Positions 1 to 5,040 of a stretch of 10,123 nt of DNA are shown here, piece by piece. A model generated the notes under the pieces. It did not search any database. It worked only from the letters and a program-made list of their open reading frames with translations, and was not told the DNA's origin. The position numbers were made by a program, and so were the translations under genes. The DNA comes from Armatimonadota bacterium (GTDB lineage Bacteria; Armatimonadota; UBA5829), in contig JAEWSK010000244.1 in assembly GCA_023398345.1 (NCBI GenBank), positions 1-10,123 of the forward strand. Direction: 5' to 3'. The first letter of the stretch is position 1, and each line of letters starts with the position of its first letter.

Positions 1-27
1 GTCCGAACTCGGACTGTCCTTTTTTTT
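1..27 (+). terminator. Intrinsic terminator of the gene to the left, cut by the window edge
   Basis: GTCCG (1-5) pairs with CGGAC (10-14) around an AACT loop. TGTCC (15-19) follows, then eight T (20-27). TGTCC has no partner inside the window; the stem would lengthen if GGACA lies immediately to the left. Shape and position fit a rho-independent terminator for a + strand transcript entering from the left, so the following gene probably has its own promoter. Confidence 0.6.
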
Positions 28-60
28 GTGCGTCAAAAAACTTTGCTGAGCTAAACCTAG

Positions 61-130
61 TTATGGAATACCATTTATGAAATACCTGACCTACAGCTTT
101 CGGGCTGGTCGGTCACGAGGAATTCCATAA
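61..130 (+). promoter_or_regulatory. Structured leader of the CPBP protease gene, nested inverted repeats around the RBS
   Basis: Three nested stems are visible. TTATGGAAT (61-69) pairs perfectly with ATTCCATAA (122-130), which touches the start codon. TGACC (87-91) pairs with GGTCA (111-115). CAGCT (94-98) pairs with GGCTG (103-107), closed by a TTCG tetraloop (99-102). The ribosome-binding site GAGGA (117-121) lies just inside the outer stem, so closing it could limit ribosome access. The pairing is read directly; a regulatory role is inferred. It matches no riboswitch class I recognise. Confidence 0.45.
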
Positions 131-985
131 ATGCCGATCATTTCTATGAGCGCCAAGCTAATTGCGTATCTTGCAGCAACCAATCTTGCGCTAAGATATT
201 CATATCGACTGTGCTCACACACAAATAATCGCATATTGTCGCTTTCGGCTCCAGTCACAATAATATCGTTGTTAACGGCTATAGTTGCCCTTTTGCCGAT
301 GACGACTACTCTGGCCGTAACGATTCTATTCATTATGATTGCGGATGGATCGCCCATTACGATCCTGGCGCTCAACCACAGTTCTGGCGCGCTCGGCTTC
401 ACACTGTGGGGCGCTGGACTTGGGTTTATTTGCGTCATGCTTATGTTTGCCTGCGGCTTGGCAGGCAAATTCATTACCGTGCATAAAATCGACGGCGAAA
501 ATCGTCGAGAGCGCATACCCAAATTCTACATTGGGCTGATAGACTATATCGGCGGCGCAATTTTTGAGGAAGTTGTGCTGCGCGGCTACATTTTCTATCT
601 GCTAAGCAGCGTGTTTGGGGGAATTGTGGCGATTTTTGTGTCGTCGTTCATATTCTCTCTACTTCATCTTGTCAGGCCGGATCGGATCCCGGCAGTATTT
701 ACACTCAATGCTTTTATTTTTGGACTTCTCACCGGTGCAAGCCGATACTACACTGGCGCACTTTGGCTGCCAATAGGGCTTCATATCGGGTGGAACGTGA
801 CTGCCGGGCCAATTTTGGGGCTGCCCTACTCCGGCATCACATATGACAGGGGTATTGTTAGAAGCGAGGTAAAGGGGCCGCAGTGGTTCACAGGCGGGCT
901 TTATTCACCGGATGCAGGATTACTTGGGACAATTGCGCTGGCCGTAGCAGCGGTGGTGCTGGGGCTAGTCGCGCCAATCATATAA
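131..985 (+). CDS. CPBP-family intramembrane metalloprotease
   Basis: A 284-residue polytopic membrane protein of the CPBP (Abi/CAAX prenyl protease-like, Rce1-related) family. The family signature is complete: EEVVLR at residues 146-151 (paired Glu and Arg), FSLLH at 175-179 and HIGWN at 218-222, which supply the conserved metal-binding and catalytic Glu, His and Asn residues. Hydrophobic segments lie at about 39-75, 96-116, 160-181, 192-208 and 263-284. The tail after the last motif (about 235-262) is polar and Gly/Tyr rich, then ends in a final membrane helix. The ATG at 131 was chosen because GAGGA precedes it by 9 bases; the in-frame ATG at 146 has no such site. Bacterial members have been linked to bacteriocin self-immunity, peptide maturation or membrane signalling; nothing here fixes the substrate. 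The Cys-rich gene follows 29 bp downstream and may be cotranscribed. Confidence 0.88.
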   Translation: MPIISMSAKLIAYLAATNLALRYSYRLCSHTNNRILSLSAPVTIISLLTAIVALLPMTTTLAVTILFIMIADGSPITILALNHSSGALGFTLWGAGLGFICVMLMFACGLAGKFITVHKIDGENRRERIPKFYIGLIDYIGGAIFEEVVLRGYIFYLLSSVFGGIVAIFVSSFIFSLLHLVRPDRIPAVFTLNAFIFGLLTGASRYYTGALWLPIGLHIGWNVTAGPILGLPYSGITYDRGIVRSEVKGPQWFTGGLYSPDAGLLGTIALAVAAVVLGLVAPII

Positions 986-1014
986 AAATACTCATTTGCC
1001 GGGAGGTAATGGCG

Positions 1015-1224
1015 GTGGGAAATTGTGATTTCTGGTTGCAAAACGAAGAAATGCAGTGGTGCAATATCATTGACGATCCATGCTCATGCGAAGGCTTTTG
1101 CGAGCGCTGTCGCATAGGAGGGCAATCGCTGACAAGCGTGATGCAGATTGAAGAAAACTACACGCTCAAAGAAGCAGCTCACCGCGCTCAAAAGCGCAGG
1201 CACAGCGTCGAAAAAGCAAGCTGA
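1015..1224 (+). CDS. Small Cys-rich protein of unknown function
   Basis: A 69-residue protein that I do not recognise. Six cysteines fall in the first 32 residues (C4, C16, C23, C25, C29, C32), the last four as C-X-C-X3-C-X2-C, a spacing suited to a zinc knuckle or similar metal site. The second half (about 43-69) has no Cys, looks helical and ends strongly basic (KRRH at 60-63). No signal peptide or membrane segment is seen. Start choice: GGGAGGT (1001-1007) is a strong ribosome-binding site. The in-frame ATG at 1009 is too close (1 base), whereas the GTG at 1015 sits 7 bases away and is preferred. The gene follows the CPBP protease by 29 bp on the same strand, suggesting one transcript. The dedicated strong RBS and the ordered Cys spacing support a real gene. 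It could be a small metal-binding or nucleic-acid-binding protein; this is inference only. Confidence 0.6.
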   Translation: MGNCDFWLQNEEMQWCNIIDDPCSCEGFCERCRIGGQSLTSVMQIEENYTLKEAAHRAQKRRHSVEKAS

Positions 1225-1295
1225 CAAATTGAATACCCAACAATTATAAAAGCATTGCCGGTTACTTGGAATTTGAACTCAGTGCAATTCCACTG

Positions 1296-1325
1296 TTGAC
1301 TAGATGCGCGCGCGCAACGTAGAAT
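1296..1325 (+). promoter_or_regulatory. Sigma-70-type promoter of yjbQ, with a palindrome in the spacer
   Basis: TTGACT (1296-1301) and TAGAAT (1320-1325) each match the -35 and -10 consensus at five of six bases, with an 18-bp spacer. The predicted start near 1332 leaves a leader of about 24 nt. The spacer holds a perfect 12-bp palindrome, TGCGCGCGCGCA (1305-1316), placed where a repressor or a structural effect could control polymerase. Confidence 0.6.
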
Positions 1326-1355
1326 ATTTCCATCAACCATAATTGGAGCCGGTAG

Positions 1356-1769
1356 ATGAAATCACACACAAAGTACCTTACATTCAATACTGATGCAAGC
1401 CGCGCCATCATTAACATTACCGGCGAATGCAAGGCCGCTCTTCAAGATAGCGGCATAGCTGAGGGGATGATGCTCGTTTCTGCAATGCACATCACCTCGG
1501 GCGTATGGGTCAACGACAACGAACCGGGCATCTGGCAAGATGCAATGGACATGCTCGAGCAACTCGCGCCGGAAGGCCCCGACTATATGCACCACCATAC
1601 CGGCGAAGAAAACGGACACGCCCACCTCAAAAACTTGCTTATTCACCATCAAGTTATTGTGCCGATCACAAACAGTCGGCTTGATCTCGGCCCGTGGCAA
1701 GCGATTTTATATGCCGAATTCGATGGAAAGAGAAACAAAAGGCTGATAATCAAAATAATCGGTGAATGA
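1356..1769 (+). CDS. yjbQ: YjbQ family protein (UPF0047, secondary thiamine-phosphate synthase type)
   Basis: A 137-residue cytosolic protein covering the whole UPF0047/YjbQ family length. Family marks are present: [12 protein letters not shown] at 45-56, the histidine cluster [18 protein letters not shown] at 78-95 (H79-H81, H88, H90), and [14 protein letters not shown] at 111-124. The histidines are the presumed metal/active-site residues. The E. coli member has a weak thiamine-phosphate synthase side activity, but the physiological role of the family is not settled, so the enzyme name should be treated loosely. GGAG (1345-1348) lies 7 bases before the ATG, and a good promoter lies just upstream. 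The peroxiredoxin gene starts 54 bp after the stop on the same strand, so the two may be cotranscribed. No thiamine pathway genes are nearby. Confidence 0.88.
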   Translation: MKSHTKYLTFNTDASRAIINITGECKAALQDSGIAEGMMLVSAMHITSGVWVNDNEPGIWQDAMDMLEQLAPEGPDYMHHHTGEENGHAHLKNLLIHHQVIVPITNSRLDLGPWQAILYAEFDGKRNKRLIIKIIGE

Positions 1770-1778
1770 AACCCGGCA

Positions 1779-1825
1779 ATATGGGTATATAAAAAGACAA
1801 CAGACTCATCGGAGGGTACCCATAT
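1779..1825 (+). promoter_or_regulatory. Inverted repeat enclosing the peroxiredoxin RBS and touching its start codon
   Basis: ATATGGGTA (1779-1787) and TACCCATAT (1817-1825) are perfect 9-bp inverted repeats. The right arm includes the first two bases of the start codon, and the ribosome-binding site GGAGGG (1811-1816) lies in the loop beside the stem. A competing stem, ACCC (1771-1774) with GGGT (1783-1786), would release the site. A translational switch is inferred, not shown. Confidence 0.35.
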
Positions 1826-2342
1826 GGTTCAAGTTGGACAGCAGGCCCCGAACTTTCAGGCAGAGGCAGTCACCGACCACGAGTTCACGCAAATATGTTT
1901 GAGCGACTATACCGGCAAATGGGTTGTTCTCTTCTTTTGGCCCCTCGATTTTACATTTGTCTGCCCGACAGAAGTAACTGCATTCAGCAAGCGGCTTGAT
2001 GAGTTCAAAGCGATTGGAGCTGAAGTGCTCGGAATCAGCACTGACAGCAAATTCACGCATTTGGCTTGGAAAGAAAAAATCGGCAATGTGCGCTACCCCA
2101 TGCTCTCCGACATTACAAAAGATATTAGCAAACAATATGGCGTGCTATTGGAAGGCGAAGGAATCGCACTTCGCGGCTTGTTTGTGATCGATCCCGACGG
2201 CAAATTGCGCTATCAAGTCGTGCATGATCTAAATATCGGGCGCAATGTAGACGAAGTGCTGCGCGTCATCAAAGCGCTGCAGACGGGCGAGCTATGCCCA
2301 ATTGACTGGGAAGAGGGTATGGAAACACTTGGGAGCGCGTAG
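1824..2342 (+). CDS. Typical 2-Cys peroxiredoxin (AhpC/TSA family)
   Basis: A 172-residue cytosolic thiol peroxidase that reduces H2O2 and organic hydroperoxides using a thioredoxin-like donor. The active-site motif is complete: P40, T44 and the peroxidatic Cys47 in PLDFTFVCPTE, with the supporting Arg117 in ALRGLFVIDPDG. The resolving cysteine is C158 in the C-terminal motif GELCPIDW, so the two subunits of a dimer should form the usual intersubunit disulfide. The protein ends soon after this motif, without the YF-containing tail linked to overoxidation-sensitive eukaryotic forms, and GGLG is not seen, which suggests a robust type. GGAGGG lies 7 bases before the ATG. The last 51 bp, coding residues 157-172 including C158, are overlapped on the opposite strand by the convergent NAGPA-domain gene. 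No reductase gene is in the window. Confidence 0.93.
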   Translation: MVQVGQQAPNFQAEAVTDHEFTQICLSDYTGKWVVLFFWPLDFTFVCPTEVTAFSKRLDEFKAIGAEVLGISTDSKFTHLAWKEKIGNVRYPMLSDITKDISKQYGVLLEGEGIALRGLFVIDPDGKLRYQVVHDLNIGRNVDEVLRVIKALQTGELCPIDWEEGMETLGSA

Positions 2343-3257
2343 TTTGATTGGATCGGCAAGTATTGCGACGTTTTCGCGCGCTATTATGTAATTTGCACCA
2401 TTTGCCGCATCGTTTGGAAGCACTGTGCAATTGCGGCTCTGCTGAGTCATTTCGGAGATTTCAATAACGACTCCGTTGGCTTGAACGCTCGCCACGGATG
2501 TTGGAACAGTTCGTCGGTGAATTTCAATCACGTTGGTTAAAGTTCTGCCCGGACGCTTGATTAGTTTGCCGTCATAATACATAGCCGCAGATGTGCCTCC
2601 ATCAAGACACACGGCATCAACTGAACCCAATGTCTTCATGACTGTAGCAAGCTTTGCAAATGTGACCGGCGTGCGGACAAGCACCAACTGGAGCTTATTA
2701 TAAGGCGTCACGCCCAGCGCAATTCGCGTCCTTGCCCCAAATAGCCCCGGATGGCGAAAACCCTCCAGCCTTGCGTTTAGCACAAATTGGCCGTTTGCCA
2801 ACAGCCTCGGGCCGGTGCGAAAGCCGCATTCGGCATTGCCGAGATCGCATGTCCGGCCAAACTTTGCGTCCATAAATGCAACTTTGTTATCCGGCGTAAA
2901 ACAGACGGCTGTTCCAATATGGCTCTCGTAAATAGTTTTCCCATCGCTTACGATAGTGCCGGTGGGCATGAGCGTGCGCATGTCGAAGTATATACCAGTG
3001 ACGGCCGCCAGGGGCGCATGGCGCTTTACTAGCGTGTCAAACGACTCACTGTGGGCAATGCCTCTTGCCGGAAGTCCGATGTCGACCTTGAGTGTGGGGT
3101 CATTTAGATCAGCTTGAATAACACAAACTGACGCACCATAAATGTGGCCCTTAAAGAAAGCAACGCTGTCGGGGGCGGCAATTACATGAGGCGGCGCAAT
3201 GAGCATCAGCGCAGTGAAGATTACAGTCAAGTTGAGCAATCTATTGGTGGCTCGCAT
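2292..3257 (-). CDS. Secreted NAGPA-domain (DUF2233) phosphodiester-glycosidase-like protein
   Basis: A 321-residue exported protein. A signal peptide is clear: Arg at 2 and 6, a hydrophobic core at about 8-22 and a likely signal peptidase I cut after VIAA (residue 28). Residues of about 35-248 match the NAGPA domain (DUF2233, Pfam PF09992), related to the mammalian uncovering enzyme that removes GlcNAc from a phosphodiester. Marks are TGIYFD (87-92), FRTGPRLL (146-153), ARTRIALGV (175-183), VCLDGGTSAAMYYDG (216-230) and TNVIEI (241-246). Bacterial members are often annotated as exopolysaccharide-related; the substrate is unknown. Residues 250-321 form a tail past the usual domain end with no fold I recognise; its last 16 codons lie antisense to the peroxiredoxin gene. 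AGGAGGTG upstream of the ATG (about 3268-3275) is a strong ribosome-binding site. It is separated from the hem operon by a terminator, so it is probably its own transcript. Confidence 0.87.
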   Translation of the reverse strand: MRATNRLLNLTVIFTALMLIAPPHVIAAPDSVAFFKGHIYGASVCVIQADLNDPTLKVDIGLPARGIAHSESFDTLVKRHAPLAAVTGIYFDMRTLMPTGTIVSDGKTIYESHIGTAVCFTPDNKVAFMDAKFGRTCDLGNAECGFRTGPRLLANGQFVLNARLEGFRHPGLFGARTRIALGVTPYNKLQLVLVRTPVTFAKLATVMKTLGSVDAVCLDGGTSAAMYYDGKLIKRPGRTLTNVIEIHRRTVPTSVASVQANGVVIEISEMTQQSRNCTVLPNDAANGANYIIARENVAILADPIKLRAPKCFHTLFPVNWA

Positions 3258-3362
3258 CTGACCGCACCTCCTTTATCGGTCGCTTTTGACTGCGTCGTCC
3301 TGTCATCCTATAGGCGGGGCGGCCCTGCGGCCGACTGTGTTAATGAAGAGCTTCCTACACTT

Positions 3363-3368
3363 ATTATA
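3363..3368 (-). promoter_or_regulatory. Consensus -10 element (TATAAT) for the NAGPA-domain gene
   Basis: Read on the - strand this is a perfect TATAAT. No good -35 hexamer lies 16-18 bp upstream, where the base of the 3377-3424 hairpin sits. The start would be near 3356, giving a leader of about 99 nt before the ATG at 3257. An activator-dependent promoter is possible. Confidence 0.4.
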
Positions 3369-3376
3369 CGAATCAG

Positions 3377-3424
3377 GCCCGCACAATGTTTCCTTTTCGA
3401 GATAAAACAGGAATTTATGCGGGC
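3377..3424. repeat. 48-nt rod-like hairpin
   Basis: GCCCGCA (3377-3383) pairs with TGCGGGC (3418-3424). Inside, TTCCT (3390-3394) pairs with AGGAA (3409-3413), and a further TTT/AAA run can extend this toward a small apical loop. It can fold on either strand. It has no U tract, so a terminator is unlikely. It may be part of a small RNA, a protein-binding site or a dispersed repeat unit. Confidence 0.45.
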
Positions 3425-3469
3425 ATGCCGAAGCAACGGGACTTGACAAGGGGTAAAATGCGTGTTACC

Positions 3470-3503
3470 AAGAAAGAGTAACCTCCAGGGCGGTGGGCTA
3501 CTC
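3470..3503 (-). terminator. Intrinsic terminator of the hemC-ahbC operon
   Basis: On the - strand GAGTAGCC (3503-3496) pairs along its whole 8-bp length, with one G-U pair, to GGTTACTC (3483-3476) across a 12-nt loop. TTTCTT (3475-3470) follows at once. It lies about 40 bp after the stop of the last operon gene. The U tract is modest, so efficiency may be partial. Confidence 0.55.
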
Positions 3504-3506
3504 AGG

Positions 3507-3526
3507 ATCGATCATTTTTGATCGAT
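3507..3526. repeat. Palindromic hairpin ATCGATCA-TTTT-TGATCGAT
   Basis: A perfect 8-bp stem with a 4-nt loop, 16 bp after the stop of the last hem-operon gene and 4 bp before the terminator. GGCGG (about 3490) and CCGCC (about 3535) flank it and could close a larger structure. It may protect the 3' end of the operon transcript from exonucleases or bind a protein. Confidence 0.5.
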
Positions 3527-3541
3527 GGTCTGCCGCCTTAC

Positions 3542-3820
3542 CTATTCTTGAGTATCCGGCAAAACTTCAATGGCCTCGTTGAGCTTGACCCAGATTACTT
3601 CACCCTCGTGGCGCACATAAAGCACGTTTTCGTCCGCAGCAACATCAAGCAGCCTCGCCGTTCGAGTCTCATATTTGACATCTCCACTGCTTGAGCTTAC
3701 TGGGAACCGATAGGTGAGCTTAAGGTTTTCCTCAGCGTCTAACCTTGCGGCAATATCGGATAGATCTAACAAGTCATCCTCCCAGCAGTGGCACTGGCTT
3801 CCTGCCACATTCTGTGTCAT
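3542..3820 (-). CDS. Small protein of unknown function at the end of the heme operon
   Basis: I do not recognise this protein. From the ATG at 3820 it has 92 residues: a C-X-C near the N-terminus (SQCHC), an acidic helical stretch (WEDDLLDLSDIAARLDAEE) and a C-terminal half that reads as alternating beta strands, ending VIWVKLNEAIEVLPDTQE. That half recalls small SH3-like or WYL-like barrels, but this is only an impression. No signal peptide or membrane segment is convincing. The start is uncertain: the frame is open upstream to 3880, with an ATG at 3865 and a TTG at 3880, none with a good ribosome-binding site. A short out-of-frame reading frame (MRSACII), preceded by AGAAGGA, ends in a TGA overlapping the ATG at 3820, which could couple translation to this start. 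It follows ahbC on the same strand and precedes the terminator, so it is probably the last operon gene. A heme-related role is inferred from position only. Confidence 0.6.
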   Translation of the reverse strand: MTQNVAGSQCHCWEDDLLDLSDIAARLDAEENLKLTYRFPVSSSSGDVKYETRTARLLDVAADENVLYVRHEGEVIWVKLNEAIEVLPDTQE

Positions 3821-3885
3821 ATTATGCAAGCCGAGCGCATATTCCTTCTGATATGCGCACAACATTAGCACAATAAACAATGTAT

Positions 3886-5040
3886 TTACTTGGCTATCTC
3901 ATCATCAGTTAAATAACACGCGGGATCTTGCATCCAAGGCTCGCCATACACGGCAATTGCGCGAGCGCGGAAGTTGCCGTTGCAGACGTCGACCCAGCGG
4001 CAATTTTCATGCGCGCATCTGCCCGACAGAAGCGACTTACGGTTTTTTAAATTGGCCATTATAGGATCGGACGTATCCGTCCATATTTCCGAGAACGGAC
4101 GCTCGCGGACATTTCCGAAAGTATGCGATTGCCAGAACTGGTCGGCATGGACATTTCCAAGATTATCGACACAACCAATCGCAACACCCGAAGCATTTCC
4201 GCCATTGGCTTTCAACAATTCATAGACTTGCTTGGCGCGCTCTGGGTCTTCTTTGAGCAAGCGCATATATAGATAGACGCCGTCACAATGGTTGTCGACC
4301 ATTAAAATATCTTTGTCGATCCCGCGGCGATGCATATTCATTGAACGATCTAAAATCAAATCAAACGCATTTCTCGTCTGCTCATGGCTAAGATCATCAT
4401 CGACTATACCGGCCCCGCGGCCTGTATATACAAGATGATAAAAACATGCGCGCGGGATATTTAGCTCTTCTATTAAATCAAATATTGCGGGTAAGTCTTT
4501 GACATTTTCGCGTGTCAAAGTTAATCTAAGTCCAACTTTTTGGCCAATACTTAGACAGTTCTCGAAGCCTTTAATGGCAGCGTCGAAAGCGCCTTTGACT
4601 CCACGAAACTTATCGTTTGTCTCGCCCACCCCATCTAGGCTAATGCCTACATATGAAAAACCAATTTCTTTGATCTTTGCTGCGACGGATTTGGTAATAA
4701 GCGTTCCATTGGTGGATATTACCGGACGCATGCCAAGCTCACGAGCATACGCCCCCAACTCGAACATATCCTGACGCATCAGCGGCTCCCCGCCGGAAAA
4801 CAGCAACACTGGAGCCTTGAACACAGCCAGATCGCGTATCATTGCGCGAGCTTCTTCGTTAGTCAGTTCGCCATCATATTGCTCATTGCATGACTGCGAG
4901 TAGCAGTGCGCGCACTTGAGATTGCAGCGTCGAGAGCAATTCCAGACGACTATAGGCTTGCGCTCCGAAAATGGCGTTTCGTAGCGAAGTGTGTCGCCCC
5001 AACTCGATCTATCACAGTAAAGTTTTGTGATACTTATCAT
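3886..5040 (-). CDS. ahbC: AhbC-like radical SAM protein, 12,18-didecarboxysiroheme deacetylase (alternative heme synthesis)
   Basis: A 384-residue radical SAM enzyme. The cluster motif is C39-X3-C43-X2-C46 in CSRRCNLKCAHC, with FSGGEPL (81-87) and STNGT (109-113) as SAM-binding marks. The start MISITKLYC, the stretch DNHCDGVYLYMRLLKEDPERA (249-269, key residues H251, C252) and the C-terminal block with C290, C342, C347, C353 and C375 are typical of the AhbC/NirJ group, which carries an auxiliary iron-sulfur cluster. AhbC removes the acetate side chains of 12,18-didecarboxysiroheme to give Fe-coproporphyrin III, the penultimate step of the siroheme-dependent heme pathway. NirJ of heme d1 synthesis is a close relative and cannot be excluded from sequence reading, but the full N-terminal signature and the hemC, cobA/hemD context favour AhbC. 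Its ATG overlaps the stop of cobA/hemD (ATGA), indicating translational coupling. AhbA/B and AhbD are not in the window. Confidence 0.82.
   Translation of the reverse strand: MISITKLYCDRSSWGDTLRYETPFSERKPIVVWNCSRRCNLKCAHCYSQSCNEQYDGELTNEEARAMIRDLAVFKAPVLLFSGGEPLMRQDMFELGAYARELGMRPVISTNGTLITKSVAAKIKEIGFSYVGISLDGVGETNDKFRGVKGAFDAAIKGFENCLSIGQKVGLRLTLTRENVKDLPAIFDLIEELNIPRACFYHLVYTGRGAGIVDDDLSHEQTRNAFDLILDRSMNMHRRGIDKDILMVDNHCDGVYLYMRLLKEDPERAKQVYELLKANGGNASGVAIGCVDNLGNVHADQFWQSHTFGNVRERPFSEIWTDTSDPIMANLKNRKSLLSGRCAHENCRWVDVCNGNFRARAIAVYGEPWMQDPACYLTDDEIAK

Larger units (their letters stand above)
3258..3541. other. Non-coding interval between the NAGPA gene and the hem operon end
   Basis: This stretch has no convincing gene. 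From right to left it holds a palindromic hairpin and an intrinsic terminator for the - strand hem operon, a 48-nt rod-like hairpin (3377-3424), a TATAAT -10 element for the NAGPA gene and its roughly 100-nt GC-rich leader. The leader has CGGCC/GGCCG arms that can pair around GCAG on the - strand, at about 3320-3333. A + strand promoter-like pair (3286-3314) faces into the interval although no + strand gene lies downstream. Confidence 0.6.

Noticed and set aside
28..66. A promoter for the CPBP gene
   Set aside because: I could not find a -35/-10 pair with acceptable matches and spacing; one must exist nearby if the terminator works, but I cannot place it.
883..1224. A longer 113-residue version of the Cys-rich protein starting inside the CPBP gene
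   Set aside because: The upstream part overlaps the CPBP coding end in another frame and has no RBS, whereas GGGAGGT sits 7 bases before the GTG at 1015.
1225..1260. AATTG/CAATT hairpin after the Cys-rich gene as a terminator
   Set aside because: Only a 5-bp AT-rich stem with a 9-nt loop and no T tract.
3320..3420. Known riboswitch (c-di-GMP or similar) in the NAGPA leader
   Set aside because: The conserved core bases of the classes I know are absent; only simple GC-rich pairing is seen.
3443..3471. TTGACA at 3443-3448 as a + strand promoter
   Set aside because: No acceptable -10 box at 16-18 bp (TTACCA or TACCAA only), and it overlaps the operon terminator region.
3458..3481. Seven-codon leader peptide MRVTKKE after AAGGGG on the + strand
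   Set aside because: No + strand gene follows and the sequence is better explained as the terminator tail of the hem operon on the - strand.
3480..3540. tRNA-like or T-box-like folding in the hairpin cluster
   Set aside because: No T-loop GTTC, no anticodon arm geometry and no T-box GGGTGG antiterminator; simple stems explain it.
3886..5040. Radical SAM gene as AhbD or a peptide-modifying (SPASM) enzyme
   Set aside because: The N-terminal [13 protein letters not shown] start and the HCDGVYLYMR region fit AhbC/NirJ; no precursor-peptide gene is adjacent.
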